In this document: in pieces, positions 1 to 12,103 of the stretch
Position numbering within the stretch: position 1 is the stretch's first letter
Layout: each line of letters begins with the position of its first letter
DNA from: Ornithodoros turicata
Taxonomy: Eukaryota > Arthropoda > Arachnida > Ixodida > Argasidae
Direction of reading: 5' to 3'
Length of the DNA: 64,000 bases
NCBI RefSeq assembly: GCF_037126465.1
Contig: NC_088204.1
Span: 15,506,804-15,570,803, forward strand
Position numbers and translations under genes: made by a program
Notes under the pieces: generated by a model
Databases searched by the model: none
What the model was told of the DNA's origin: nothing
Seen by the model: only the letters and a program-made list of their open reading frames with translations

Positions 1-208
1 AAAGTGTTGCACCCTCTTATGCAACCTAGAGCAACCTTTACTTTTGATTAGCGATGTGTTTTGATTATTGCAGCTTTTACTACATGAAGTGCAAACTCAA
101 CTCAAACTCAAGAATGCTTTTTGTTTACTCAGCGTGTGAGCTCTGAATTATTTCTGACAAAATTTTGGGCATGCATATATACTTGCATTTTCTAAAATAT
201 TTGCAAAG

Positions 209-319
209 TGCCAATTTTGTATTACGCTACCCTCGCGTTTGCAACGGGGGAAAATAGTTCGTGGTCTAAAGGAATTGCTGTTGTCTGTTTCACAATTCAG
301 ATTAGTGGATAGTTTACCA
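209..319 (+). CDS. ASNSD1: ASNSD1 exon a (putative)
   Basis: 37 in-frame codons lie between a weak acceptor (CAAAG, ends 208) and a GTAAAT donor (320). The peptide contains LPSR and RGLKEL followed by SVSQFRLVD, which align with the P-x-R ... GLKEL ... VS..R stretch just before the conserved INV-xx-EEL block of the family. Phase 0 at its end matches the next exon. The acceptor position is uncertain. Confidence 0.5.
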
Positions 320-3300
320 GTAAATGAAGCAGGCACTGCAACATTAACCGAAAAACGCAGAGAAATGGGTACTCAGAGTGTGTCCGATAATAAACATAGA
401 AAGCTTGGGGCAGCAATACAGTTGGGCCCGTTTGTAATGATATTGAAAATAATGTGGAATCTGATCGTCATATAAGATCATTAACGAAATCTCCAGTCAT
501 TGCAGTAGAACCTCTGTGTAGTGACGTGAATCAACTGTCCTATGTTTTAAAACCTCAACCATAGCCTAGTGATATACAGTCAACCCTCGATTTATGAACA
601 CCCTCGGTTCCCTGAAAAATTGTTCATAAATCAAGGGATTCATAAATAGAAAATTCCGTTAAGTGAGTACTATCGAGCAAATGGAACAGTATTTCCGAGT
701 TGATATTGTGTAATTTTGCTTTGGACCATGCCTTCTGCTGTATCAGTCTCACAAAACACAGATGTTAGCGCATTCACACTCTGTTTATTATGCAATACTA
801 AATAGTTTAATTTTGCTTTGGACCATGCCTTCCGCTGTGTCAATTGAGGTCAGGAACACTTCTGCAAAAATCTGTTTGTTGTTCGGATTTCGAGGGGTTA
901 AGAACTGAGGGTGCAATACCTCGAAAACGTTTTATCTGTTCAGGCGTCATTCACAAGACCACGAATAATCCCTTTGAAGGTTTTTTGTTGGCCTCGGAAC
1001 GATCCGTTCATAAATTGAGGGCAAAAACGCTGTTCAACTCCTAGTTAGTTCCCAGAAATTCCATTCACTATTCGAATATTGTGGTTCATAAAATGAGGGA
1101 AAAATGCATGTAAAAAGTTTGGTTCCTCGTGCTAGTATTCATAAAATGAGGGAATTCATAAATCGAAGGTTAATAAATCAAGGGTTGACTGTATATATGT
1201 CAAAGAAAGAAAAACTTTCTAATCGTATGTATTTGCGTAAGCACACTGCTTATTGATATTGACTTTCTGCAACATGGAGATCTTTCTGTATTGGTGAACG
1301 ATGCAGCATATTCTTTACTGACAGTTTATTCTGTGTTACAGATCAATGTTAACAAGGAGGAGCTCCAGAAAGAAAGGTATACAGCAATAATTTGCAACAT
1401 GTTTTTGTTATTGGCTTACTGCATCGCACTTTTTCTTACTGTGAGGCAATTTCACCTTGCTCGACTTGTTCTCATTCTAGGACCGTGCACATAAAAAAGC
1501 TAATCTACCCACTGAACACGGTTTTAGACGACAGCCTCGGTTGTGCTCTTTGGTTTGCAGCAAGGGGAAGAGGGAAGATTATTGGAACTGAAGCGGAAGA
1601 ATATGAATGCCCTGCAAGGGTGAGGAAATTCGTTGACACAACACTCTAGGAGATACTATTAGGGCCCTTACCCACGGAAACCACCTGCGGGCTGCCGCTA
1701 CCGCCTGCGGGTTCCGCGGTTCTCACGATGTCGACGTGTTGCAGACCGCGTGGGTGACCACCCGCGTTGACCACCTGGTGGGACGAAGATGCGCGGCATG
1801 CCGCTAAAAATCGTGCATTGCACAGTTGAGGAAAAGCGGAACACGTAGGTGGTTTCTACCGCACTGCGGTGAGAGTTTTCCGCTCCGCATACGTGTTACC
1901 GTGACCTTTTGCTGCATGTAGGTATGCGGCCTTAGAGTCCACGCTTTTACTGTGGTTCCCACTGAATTTTGGAACAAAAATTCGAGTGTTTTTACAAGGA
2001 CCTTTTGAGGTTCAGACGTCATTTTGTCTGTGATGTAAAACACAGTTTATGACCAGGGCTTCAATATTTTGCAGAAATGTTTATAAGCTACAGGTATCTC
2101 ATCAGAGATTACATGGGGACTGCATAATATCAGTCCACAGATGTTACTGACTACTACTGAATTTAATTACAACCAAAACTAAAAATTTATTAAGAGAAGG
2201 GAGGGTGCCGTTCATTTCTTGTTGCTGATTCCTGTTGCAATAAAGAGTGTTAGCTCCTGTGGTTTCGAAGCTACCAGTTGTGACTCCAGAAAAATGTAAT
2301 TTGCACAAGCAGCTCCATGAGAACAAGAAAAAGATGCAAAATTGAGGGTTTTCAAGAACTATAGAAAAATTCTATGTTTTCCAGACCTTGACAGTGCCAT
2401 TTTCAAATTCCAGGTTATTCGAGGGTTTCGGTACCAGGGGGAAACGTGTTAATACAGGGAATTGTAGCACGGCAAATAATCAGAAAGTTGAGGCTGGACT
2501 AAATTGTTACAGTGTGAATGTATCTGTTCACGATTGAATTAAGAATTCCAAGGACTGAACTTTTTGACCATAAACTACGTGATAACAGTAGGATGTGCAT
2601 GCATCATGCTGAACAGTGGAGGTCACTGATTACAAAGTATCACAAGTGCCAAGTGGCCAAGAATAGATGCATTTAGCAAAAAATGTAAACGTTGTTCCGT
2701 GAAAAAAACGTGACATCATGTCACACTTAGAAACCCATCCTCATGTGTAGTAGAAGCTTCAGCTGCAGGGTGGAGACACTCAAAACAAAGAACTGCTGTG
2801 TTGATGATGCGCAAAGCTCAGAGTGGCAATATGGGTTTTGCAATGCAGTTCAGTTAGACAAGGGATGTGATTTTTAGTACAGAACTCTCAGAAACCTGTC
2901 TTGTTCGAAATAATTTCAGTTATCCAAACCTGCTGACTTACTGTATAGTTTCAACATAGACCACTGATCAAACTGTGTGGCCTGCATAATCTCATGGAAG
3001 CAGTTTTTCTTATTTATATCAGTATCTGGTCTTCTATTTGGTATTCACTCCATAGCATTGCATTTGAAGCAAACTATTTGTCTGTGGATGTCCTCATTCT
3101 TCACATTTCTTACTGAAAATGTGTACTGTGGAATTTATGAGCATTTGTGCCATAGCGCCTCAAGTACGAGCAATTTCAGAAATGTGCTTGTGGACCTATT
3201 TCACTAATGGGTGTCTTGGAGAGCATAGGATTACACTCCAAGCACTGAAGCATCTGAAGCGTACACAGCCAGCTGGCATGTGCTACCTTCGAAGTTATAG

Positions 3301-6300
3301 TGATATGGGTGTACTAGCATTCTCCACTGGTTCTTCCCTCGAGAGAACTACAGCATCGTTGTTTTTCCAGGTTGTCTTATTAGGCATGGGTGCCGATGAA
3401 CAACTAGGCGGTTACTCGAGGCATGTGCTCAAATACAAGTAAGTGCTTTATGAGCTGCTTTTGAACGTTATGAACACTGTTTGAGGGAGATTAAGAAGTC
3501 CGACTACGGAATTTAGTGGTTCAAATTTTAATGTATCGTGCAGGGGCGGATCCAGACCCCCGGTTTTGGGGGGGGGGTTTCTTTGTAGGAGTGCGTAGTG
3601 GGGGAGGGGGAGAGGGAAATCCAATGTATAAACTGCCGCTTTGAGGGGGGGGGGGGAGGGGGCGATTCCCCCCCCCCCCCCCCCCCCCCCCTTGGATCCG
3701 CCACTGGTATCGTGTGGAATACTTCTTTTATTGTGTTGTGTTGTTAGTATTGGATATAACACCTAGTATGTATTTTTGCCGTGTAGAGATAAATATTTTT
3801 TGGAATTATGGTCAACGTGTGCATTTAGCAAGAAGAGATAGAAAATTGAGGGGTGCTGATATAATGGATTAACGACTCCCTTATGCCCTTGTCTCTGGAT
3901 CAGTGGAAATGCTGACTTTGGGTGCGAGTCATACTTTGTCTGCTGAATACTGTATTTGAACTCAAAAACCTCAGACATTCACACAGTTCCATGAAAGAAC
4001 AAATCTATAAGAAGGATGTCTGTTAAATTTCTTTTACGGGAGGACAAAATTTCATAATTATGTTGATGGGAAGCATGTCGAGCACGAGTCTACCAAAAAA
4101 TTGGCCGGTGTCAATTCAGGTGGTGGCATCTATCAGTTTCCCTCTTTATTATCTTTTTTTTTTTTTTTTTTTTTTTTTTTTGTGGTGTCAGTCTTTACTT
4201 GGTACTGGTTTTGACACCTAGTGAAAAGTTAGGAAAAAGTGAAGGACTTCGCACTGCTCGTTGCTAATATTCTTAGTGACAACAATGGATTGGTTGAGTG
4301 GGAATAGTTGACTGGACTACTAAATGTAGATTTTTACGACAGAAACTTTGGCTGGCAAGGACTTGTGGATGAAATAACGATGGAGCTGAATAGGATATCG
4401 TCTCGCAACATGGGACGTGATGACAGGTAAGTTGCGAGCCTCGGAGGTGACAATGTTTGCTGTATATATACCGTATTTACTGGCATTATTTGCACACCCC
4501 TATTTTGGCACAAAAAACTCCCAAGAAAATAAAAAAAACACACCTAATTTACGCAGCCACGTTCTTGCGTGCAGTTTTATGGCCCACGCCTCTCTGCAAC
4601 CACTGCGTTTTTTTTTTTTTTTCGCTTACCGCGCGGCTTTTGCAACACAGTCAGTGCTGCCGAAGTTACTGCAGTGCTTTTGTTTGTTTTGCGCCCACCA
4701 TACTGTCACTGGAACTGCCTACAAAACAAACGTGGAAAGAAACTCTGGACAAACCACGACCTACCAGATTGTAACGACCATGTCGTAGGCACCCCTTCCC
4801 AGCACCGCATTTAGAAGCTTGCGGTGGCGCTACTCATCGTCAGTTTGTGTACTACTTTGGGCTTCACCTTACCTTAGTATTTTTGCACAAGCGGTGGATG
4901 TCCCACAGGATATGCTTCTTTATAAACTTGATTATCATCATCATTCTACGCGTTTTCATAGGAGTTGTTGCTGTCGTCTGCGACGGTAGTCGAACATCCG
5001 CATCTGCGGGTTCAAAATTCAAATTTCCATTGTCCAATCATGATGTAGATGTCGCGGTGCGATGAGTAGCGCCCCTAGTGGGTCGTGTGGACGGGCTCCT
5101 CATAGCGGTTGCCGATTATGACACGGTAGTTATAAACTAGTAGGTCGTGGGACAAACACGCTATAAACATGTGACAAAGTTGGGGAACATAGCGCTGTAT
5201 TTTACCGGTAGGATGAGCGGTAGTGGGAACTATATTTTGCCGCCCGATCATCGCCGGTTGCGCAGTAGATGAGTACTTTCGCGCTTGTACAACGCAGTGA
5301 TAACGTCCTTCAACGCTGGCTCTACCGGGAGCCTCTATGACTGGCGTACTAAAATTTTGGAATTTTGTGTCGTTTGTATATCGTTACCAATGTTGCCGTG
5401 CATTTTGCGCGCCCCCAGCTTTTCAGACTTTTTTGGGAGAAATAGTGCACAAATTGTACTAGTCAATATGGTATACGTACACGTAGGTTATTTCAGCAAC
5501 CATTTCAAAAACTACAGAAAAATATATCGACTTATGTGGTCATCCATCTATGGTCACTATGGTCTATAGGGAGCTTTTGCCATGTATACAGCAAGCAACT
5601 CTGTCAAATCTTAATTAGAAGAAATAGAATTTTTTATTAAAGTTGAACCCTGAAATTCATTATGGTAACAAAGGGACAGAATTTCCACCTGCAGAGCGTC
5701 GAGGTGGGGCTCTAATGGAGCTAAGCATGGGCTATTGTTTTTTTCTATTTGCACTGTATGATACGCATCTTTGTATATTGGTTTTATATTTTTGGGAGTT
5801 AAATATACCTGCACGTAAGAAATTTGCAGCACTTTAAAACTGTGCAAATACCGTAACTCTGGAACGCCAAATGGAAGTGGCAGACATATTCAGACGACAT
5901 CTTGGCTTCGTATGTCCAGCTAGTGAAGGAGTGAGAGTAGGCATTAAGCAGGCCTTGTGCACGTAGGTGGCATTGCTTGCATGGTCACATAATGGATGGA
6001 CCCTGAAGTTTTCGAGTTTTACCCGATTCTTCCCCGAATTTGCTCCCCGAATTGAAGGTTGCCTCTTTTGGGTGAAACCCGATTTTTATGCGGTCAGTTG
6101 CCCTCACTGGGGTGTCTGTAGGAATGCACTAACTTACTTGTTTGGCAGCAAATGCAGTTACATTACTGTTTGTACCAAACCACTAGAGTTAGCTTGAGTA
6201 ACTGAGCCTGATTTCTCCCCAAATTTAGCATACTGGATGTTTTTGTCACCCGAATTTGCATGAATTTAGTGGACATGTTTATTTATCCAATTTTTACCCC

Positions 6301-8858
6301 CCGAATTTAGAAAAAAATATTTCCCGAAAACTGAATGCTTCAACTTAAACTCCCCCAAAACCCGCATTCTTGCTACGCCACTGCACATAGGCATGTATAC
6401 CTTACGCCAAGCCAATACATTGATACATATTCCATACTAGAACTTTTCAAGTGCGTGTCGTGGGGGTATTTTTCCAATAATCAACAGAACACATCTGTGA
6501 CCATGCTTGTTTTAGAGGCTTAATTGTCACTCTTAGAAGCCTTTATCCTATGCTGTGATATTTGATTCGATATTCGAAGGACAATTTTGCAGATAATCGT
6601 ATTAAAAAATTTCAATATTCGCACACCTTTATTAGGTATTCTGTGTAAGAATCAATCCGAGCTTTGAAAACTGCGGTCGATGCTGAAACCATTCCACAGC
6701 TGTTCAGCAGTGTTAGTTCATGTTCTGGATTTGTAATGGATTTGAAAAATCTGGATTTAAAAATGGATTTGATTTGGCATGCTGAAAATAAATCCGGATT
6801 TAAAGTGATTTGATTTACTCGAATAAATTTAAATCCGGACTTGTTTCGGATTTGATTTAGCGTCTTATGCAAACTGCGGATTTGATTTAAATCCGATTTG
6901 TTCCCTCAAATCCCCAACACTGAGTTCAATACCCAGTGGTGTGCAGGCATTGTTTCATATGGAAGGAGCTCTGCTAAGCCGATTTTACCAAGGATGCAGA
7001 ACAGCCACTTGGTCTAGAGCATGTGGGATACAAACGCAGTGATGAATTAGTCGCACTGTACTTTGCTATTAGACGTGCTGCCACTGTGAAACAAACCTAT
7101 GCTGGGTTAGGTACACGAGAATCTCGAAAGATGCGCTCTGGTACCTGTAAAGTAGCCAGAAAATAGACAGGTCACCACTGAGTAAATTTCGAAACCAAAT
7201 TGGCAACCCTGATCACAGCACTAAGGCAGTTAGGCACATTATGACATGTATATCTAACTTGGAGAGACCACACATGACCTCGATTTGTCATGTGGCTCCA
7301 AGGCCACATGTGTGGTCCTGTCAAAGTAGAATCTCAATTGCTGCATGTTTGCAGAAGAAAAGTCATGTCCAGGTAATCAAGATATGTGCAGACAGCTCAA
7401 GCAGTACTCAACCTCTAACCAAGCACAAATGCTGTATGTACACCAAATAAATGTCATGCTGAGTCTGCACACTCATTGCTAAATTTAACATCAAACAATC
7501 TTGAGAGTGATGCCATATGTGAGAGATGAAGCAGTCACTCTGAGGTGGCATTCTTTCGTTGTTGTTGTTGTGTAGTGGGCAATATTAACAGTCAATAGAA
7601 AATTAAATATCTATATTTTTAAATTATTCCCATGGTTGTGAGCTTGAGACATCCAACCATTCTGTGGATGTTACATAAATAACACAACATTCATCAAAAA
7701 GAAAAAGAAAAAGGGACGGAAGGCAATTGGCAACCAAATATGTAAAAGGAAGCTCGTAAAACTTGTAAGTTGTGAAAATGTTTTTTTTTTAAATTTTAAC
7801 TTTGCATTAGTGGTAGCTAGAAGTGATTGATAACAGCCAGTAGAGGAGAGGTCTCGTGGTTCTGAATCTCAGCAGTTATGTAAAACGGCGTGCCATTCAC
7901 AATTACGAAAAGATATCAGCTAGTGGAGGCTGAACACGCAGGAGCTAGTCACTTCCCATGAATATACCAGGTTTCATCTACCTTTGTCAAGAGGCGGGAA
8001 TGGAAGTTTATTGCATTTGTAGTTTTCTATAGCTTATACTGGTGTGAAAGCAAAAAGAGTATGTGATACATGCAATCTTATTGTTATTGATCATTATATA
8101 ATTGTTGAACAGCTCATGTCACTTTCCCTACTTTTCTTGTCCACGTAAAGTACTGCACAGGCTCAGGCTTAACCAAAAGCCCCAGCTCGGCCCGTGGGTT
8201 GGGCCGGGTAAAGCTTTCTTTTCAAGGGCCTGGGCAGGGCTCAGTTTGACCATTATGGGCCCAGGATCGAGCCTGTGTTACTGTTACCACACTGTTAGTT
8301 AGCCAGTCAACTTTTATAGCCTGCTACACTGTGCCAGGCCTGGCCTGGGCCTAAGAATGCGTCCCATGCTGTGCTCTAGTCCACGGTTTATTATTACTAT
8401 TTATTTATTATTTTTTATTTTTTTCTGAGATGTGTATACATACACATACCCCGCTCTCTCGTTTATTTTCCCATTTTCTGTTGTCTCGTACCCCGCAGGA
8501 TAGTGTCAGATCATGGTCGCGAGCCAAGGTTTCCATTCCTGGACAAGAACGTCGTCAACTTCCTCAACAAAATCCCCATCTGGATGAAGGTACAGAAAAA
8601 TGCCACGTTCTGTCCTTGTAAAGAGATCGAGCTTGAAAATGATAATTTCTGTGCTTGGCACAGGTGAACCCCCATCTACCAAGAGGCATAGGCGATAAAA
8701 TCTTGCTACGTCTGGTGGCATTCCACCTAGGACTGGAAGAAACTGCTTGCAGGCCCAAACGAGCAATGCAGTTTGGTTCTAGAATTGTTCATGCAGAAGA
8801 AGACCGTGCCAGAGGTTCCGATGTTTGCAAGAAGCTCCAAGACGTGAGTTCCCGATGA
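209..8858 (+). CDS. ASNSD1: ASNSD1, C-terminal part (7 exons; 5' end outside window)
   Basis: This is the 3' half of a gene for asparagine synthetase domain-containing protein 1. The protein carries a glutamine-amidotransferase-like N-terminus and an asparagine-synthetase-like C-terminal domain; its exact reaction is not well established. Seven exons (209-319, 1342-1376, 1481-1619, 3371-3438, 4343-4426, 8499-8589, 8664-8858) have GT-AG borders and compatible phases. They read through [85 protein letters not shown] and [11 protein letters not shown], which follow the family in order. About 240 residues are present. The ATP-binding SGGxDS loop and the N-terminal domain must lie upstream. The first exon is the least certain. 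The end is also uncertain: a good GTGAGT donor at 8845 could replace the TGA read-through. A Tigger-like MITE sits in the 320-1341 intron, a hAT-like MITE in 3439-4342, and a 395-bp MITE in 4427-8498. The gene is convergent with POMGNT1. Confidence 0.88.
577..1191. mobile_element. Tigger/pogo-like MITE in ASNSD1 intron
   Basis: Terminal inverted repeats begin CAGTCAACCCTCGATTTAT at 577 and end in its complement at 1191. TA dinucleotides flank both sides (575-576, 1192-1193), as expected for the Tc1/mariner-pogo superfamily. There is no transposase. The interior iterates the word TTCATAAATxGAGGG (about 600-650, 1010-1030, 1085-1100, 1138-1180). It also contains a direct repeat of about 36 bp (near 711-746 and 806-841). 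Confidence 0.85.
1342..1376 (+). CDS. ASNSD1: ASNSD1 exon b
   Basis: A 35-nt exon between TGTTACAG and GTATAC encodes [11 protein letters not shown] plus two bases of an Arg codon. It matches the conserved EINV.xEELQK block upstream of the LDTVLDDS motif. Confidence 0.85.
1481..1619 (+). CDS. ASNSD1: ASNSD1 exon c
   Basis: The exon lies between a pyrimidine-rich acceptor (TTCTCATTCTAG) and GTGAGG. It encodes a peptide containing [21 protein letters not shown], the hallmark of the ASNSD1 synthetase-like domain, and ends CPAR in phase 0. Confidence 0.93.
3371..3438 (+). CDS. ASNSD1: ASNSD1 exon d
   Basis: The exon begins after TTTTTCCAG and ends before a consensus GTAAGT. It encodes [18 protein letters not shown] and a few more residues. 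GADEQLxGYSRH is the strongest single family signature in the gene. Confidence 0.95.
3541..3706. mobile_element. hAT-like MITE with perfect 8-bp target duplication
   Basis: The ends CAGGGGCGGATCCA and TGGATCCGCCACTG form terminal inverted repeats. The flanks carry an identical 8-bp duplication GTATCGTG at 3533-3540 and 3707-3714. CAGnG ends plus an 8-bp duplication fit the hAT superfamily. The 166-bp body is almost all G runs followed by a C run of about 30, so it can fold or form quadruplexes. It lies in the ASNSD1 intron after exon d. Confidence 0.9.
4343..4426 (+). CDS. ASNSD1: ASNSD1 exon e
   Basis: The acceptor TTACGACAG is preceded by a branch-like TACTAAAT, and the donor is GTAAGT. The exon encodes [15 protein letters not shown] then [12 protein letters not shown] (last codon split). 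It matches the family stretch ELxRISSRNxGRDDR. A closer upstream TAG acceptor was rejected because it breaks phase. Confidence 0.92.
4755..5149. mobile_element. 0.4-kb MITE family X, copy 1
   Basis: TIRs start CACGACCTACCAGATT and end in the complement CTAGTAGGTCGTG. A perfect 8-bp target duplication GGACAAAC lies at 4747-4754 and 5150-5157. The interior is shared with the copies at 15298-15703 and 34351-34773 over the full length. There is no coding capacity. An 8-bp duplication with CA termini would fit a hAT- or P-type source; the superfamily is not settled. Confidence 0.9.
5980..6370. repeat. Degenerate CCCGAATTT word repeat
   Basis: The word CCCGAATTT and variants (CCCGATTTTT, CCCCAAATTTAG, CCCCCGAATTTAG) recur many times. 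A shorter, related block occurs at about 54680-54760. It is probably a decayed element of the single-word-iteration type. Confidence 0.5.
6708..6922. mobile_element. Element built of GGATTTGATTTAAATCC words
   Basis: The ends read CAGTGTTAG and CCAACACTG, an inverted pair. The interior is a run of GGATTTGATTT / AAATCCGGATTT variants. No clear target duplication is seen and no coding potential. CAGTG-type ends suggest a hAT-like origin, but this is inference. Confidence 0.5.
8160..8370. repeat. GGCCCGGGC-rich word repeat
   Basis: The stretch iterates GGGCC/GGCCC words such as GGCCCGTGGGTTGGGCCGGG and CAGGCCTGGCCTGGGCC. It lies in the last long ASNSD1 intron. It is compositionally unlike its AT-rich flanks. 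Confidence 0.45.
8499..8589 (+). CDS. ASNSD1: ASNSD1 exon f
   Basis: The exon lies between TACCCCGCAG and GTACAG. It encodes [19 protein letters not shown] continuing to [10 protein letters not shown]. The [10 protein letters not shown] core is typical of the asparagine-synthetase fold. It ends in phase 0. Confidence 0.95.
8664..8858 (+). CDS. ASNSD1: ASNSD1 exon g (probable last exon)
   Basis: The acceptor is TTGGCACAG. The exon encodes [16 protein letters not shown] and [17 protein letters not shown], then reads [10 protein letters not shown] and TGA. The family ends shortly after this point, so read-through to the stop is plausible. However, GAC|GTGAGT at 8844/8845 is a strong donor, and a further short exon downstream cannot be excluded. 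Confidence 0.88.
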   Translation: MNPHLPRGIGDKILLRLVAFHLGLEETACRPKRAMQFGSRIVHAEEDRARGSDVCKKLQDVSSR

Positions 8859-9667
8859 ATCAAATCTTGCATCCCTTTTCTATGGAACTCTTTTTTTTTT
8901 CTTTTTCTTTCTGCAATTCACCATTGCCCTACTACATAGCCGTACCACATTTTCCTACATAATTGACATATTCGTGTACCCAAACTCAATTTATGTCTTT
9001 TGCAAAGTTTGCACACTGCTAATACCGTTCATACCAGCAGTCGCAAACAATATTGCTTTTTCCAACCTGCAACTCTTCAAAGCTTTGCCTACCAATGATA
9101 TTTGTGGCTTCTAGAAGTCTACACCGGGATGTACTTCTGGGATGCTGAAAATGCTTACACAGTGCTTGCGTTTGCAATACATACTGCCGACTATGAATGG
9201 AAACACTGTCCCTAGAATAATTATCTTTCAAGTTCAATTAAGCCTGTAAATTTTTCTCTCGTGCAGCTGAGACTCATCTTCTACCATGGGTTCAGTTTCT
9301 GTGCAGGAACAGTAGCTTACGTGAAATATTGTACTCCCTAAAGGACATATTTGGAAGCCAGCTTTTTGTTGGGTGTGTGGCATGCCTGTCAGCAGACCCA
9401 CGCTTCTCGACTAAGAGTTGTTGAGACAAGCTGGATAACAAATATCTCATGGGTACCTCATTGTTAGTTCCTAAGAGTTCCTAATCCTCTTAACTAGACT
9501 CTGTGTAACAGAGCAGATATGTTTATGTAACATGATGAAAATGCTGGGGAATGAGGAAAGACTGATTAAAATGGGGAGAGATAAAAGAAAAGAAAATGGT
9601 TGCACTGGTTATGTGAGGTGTCAACACAAAAATCAGAGTCCCATAATCGAACCAATTCGATCTTATA

Positions 9668-10544
9668 CAGTCGAACCTCGTTACAACGAAACGCGATATA
9701 ACGAAATTCGCGATAGAGCGAAATAATTTGGATTCCCCGGCAGAGGGCCATAGAGATCAATGTATTTTAACTCCCGCTACAACGAAACACTTTTCAGCCG
9801 CCGCCTCGATACAGCGAAAGAACAAGATAAGGTTTATGACCCCAAAGCCGACTTTAGGGTCATGAAAACAAAGGGCGCAAGCAGCGTCCTGTTCCCGCGG
9901 CGAAAGATGGCACGCGCGATTAGGGTCGGGAGGAATCTGGTGCCTACAAAAGGAAGTCTGAGTCATTGGAAGGTTAGGGATTTTCTTCCGAGGCTTCTCC
10001 TTCTCGCGCTTGTTTTGAACTGTCCGGTTGCAGCCAAGTAAAAAGAGCACGAGACGCAAGGCGCCATCGCACGCGTGGGAAACGCTTCGTTCGCGTGGCG
10101 GCGTAAGTGACGAAATCAGCCTAGATGATTTTCTTGACGGGGACAAACATGCCGTAGCAACGGAGAGCCTTACGGAAAACACATTGTCATAGACGTAGAA
10201 GGTTTGCGGGAGATCGCAACACGATATGGAAAAAGCTGCGGAGGCTTCGGCGGCGTACGAACAGTGCGTGACACCGCGTCTTCTAGGCACGACGCAGACG
10301 CATATAACCGGCTATTTCACGCAAGAATAAAATACCGTAGGTGCACTTTGGCGCTGTATTTGTAGTTGTTGTCATTTTTCACGAAAAACGTTTCCGCGTC
10401 GTAGCGGGAGTTATCGACGCTTATGTACAGCGCGCGCCCTCGCAAAGGTCGCGATCCGTGACCTTCAATTCGGTACAACGAAATGTTCGATACAACGAAA
10501 GAAATTGCAGTCCCCGTGGGTTTCGTTATATCGAGGTTCGACTG
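9668..10544. mobile_element. Tigger/pogo-like element, non-autonomous
   Basis: TIRs begin CAGTCGAACCTCGTTACAAC and end in the complement (ATATCGAGGTTCGACTG). TA lies at 9666-9667 and 10545-10546. Subterminal copies of the word ACAACGAAA occur at both ends. The 877-bp body carries only short open frames and no recognisable transposase. It resembles the element at 577 in end sequence and design. Confidence 0.85.
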
Positions 10545-10910
10545 TAGTGCCTAAGCCTTTGTCTTTTAGACACACTTCTGACGCCGAGCATAAACGGATT
10601 ATGCAAGCAAGGTGGTGTAAATTTGACATAGGCAACATGTCCCTGAGTCTGGGGTGAAGACAAGAGGACAAAGAAACAAATGTACAACACGGGATAAGAC
10701 TCCTGTGTCATACTTCTGTCCCATCTTGTCCTATGTTGTATGTTTTTTTGTTGGTCCCCTTATCTAGAGTGACTCAATAGCTTCGCTTAGAGTATATTGC
10801 ATTTCTTTTCCCTGGCACTATGCAAACAGCCATCAGGCAACATTGAGAGACCCACTCTCCCATTGGACAAAATTTGCAACTCGGCGGCAGTTTGTTGACA
10901 TGTCGGTGGA

Positions 10911-11178
10911 ACCGCACTCTTAAAAATGAACCTCACCGTATAGCACGCTCCTAGCCAGCCTATCATCCCTAATGAGATCATTCTCGCTCCTGATTTGTTG
11001 AAAACAGGAGGTAAATGGGGAAATGCCTTTTTAGTACCAATTATGCACAGCATAAGTGGTACAAAAAAAGGTGTACACCCCCCATTTTCAACAAATCAGG
11101 GGGCGAGAATAATGTCATTGGGGTATGATAGCTGGCTAGGAGCACAGCAGGCGGTGAAGTTCATTTAAAGAGTGCGGT
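10911..11178. mobile_element. Foldback family F1, copy 1
   Basis: The ends are ACCGCACTCTTAAAAATGAA and its near-complement. The two arms pair over most of the 268 bp around a centre near 11047. The end motif CACTCTxAAAA...GAACTTCACCGCATAGCACG is shared with the copies at 23388, 57184 and 58926. Confidence 0.8.
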
Positions 11179-12103
11179 TTCTTTCCACCCAGGCAAAACT
11201 ATCGTACGGTGCAGCAAACTTATTTCACATCGCGAATTGCAGCATGTTGACCGTAACAGCAAGTGTGATTTTGTTCAGAGGGCCTTCATCCATTGTCGTC
11301 AAGGAAGACTCAAAAGCGTGGTCAAAGAAAGAAAGAACGTCCACAGCCAGGATCTGTCGTTAACAAAGCAGACTAACTTAACGGAGCCAATATGGCTTCC
11401 CCACACAGCGCTCCCTGGCATAGAACTTGCAGTTGTGCATAAGTTGCAGTACTCAGAAGCTATTCAGTGACTCTACTCTTGCCTTCACTCCTAATTCAGG
11501 GATATGGTGCTCATGTCATACTTCTGATATCAAGTGTATGTGGAAAGGTTAAAGTACCCGCATATAGTGCCCCGTGTTGTAGACACAAAAGATGGCAACT
11601 CAAAAAGTAAATCCATTGATCTAAGAGGCTCTTTTACTGCCACACTGATGGCACGTTACATGTGACTTGATGTGTTTTGCCATCCCTGAGGCTGCACAGG
11701 ATGTCCGCGCTGTAATGAGTACACAGTCTTATGCCTGCACTTTTGTCCTTTACACAGCTGGACCTCGGCTCTGTTCCTGAGAGCGAGGTGGCCTTCTGGA
11801 AATCGTGAGCAAAATTCCTTTGCCATTCACACAGTGTTCCAGAAGATGGGCTGAACTGGCACTGATGTATAGAAAAAAAATTCGTTGTACATAATAAAAG
11901 GTGCCTGTATCCTTGCAAGCTGGTTGAGTGTTCGCAAGCATTGTTTCGATGAGGTAATGAAACAGTGCTTTGCTTGCAACATTGTTGGAGTGTGAGCACG
12001 TCCACAACTTCCGCGAGTCCTAGTCGCGGTCAAAGAATGGCGTCGTGGTGCAATGCCGCAGAGTATGCTTCGAACACTAGCAGATAACACCTTTGTGTTC
12101 CTG

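Larger units (their letters stand above)
8859..12103. other. Convergent intergenic spacer
   Basis: This is the 3.2 kb between the 3' ends of ASNSD1 and POMGNT1. Apart from the two transposon relics listed separately (9668-10544 and 10911-11178) I see no coding exon, and no convincing poly(A) signal that would fix either transcript end. Confidence 0.6.

Noticed and set aside
320..1341. Direct 36-bp repeat at 711-746 and 806-841 as an independent tandem array
   Set aside because: It lies wholly inside the Tigger-like MITE and is best explained as internal duplication of that element.
7266..7313. Palindrome around ACCACACATG / CATGTGTGGT
   Set aside because: Short imperfect hairpin in an intron with no ends, duplication or partner copies in the window.
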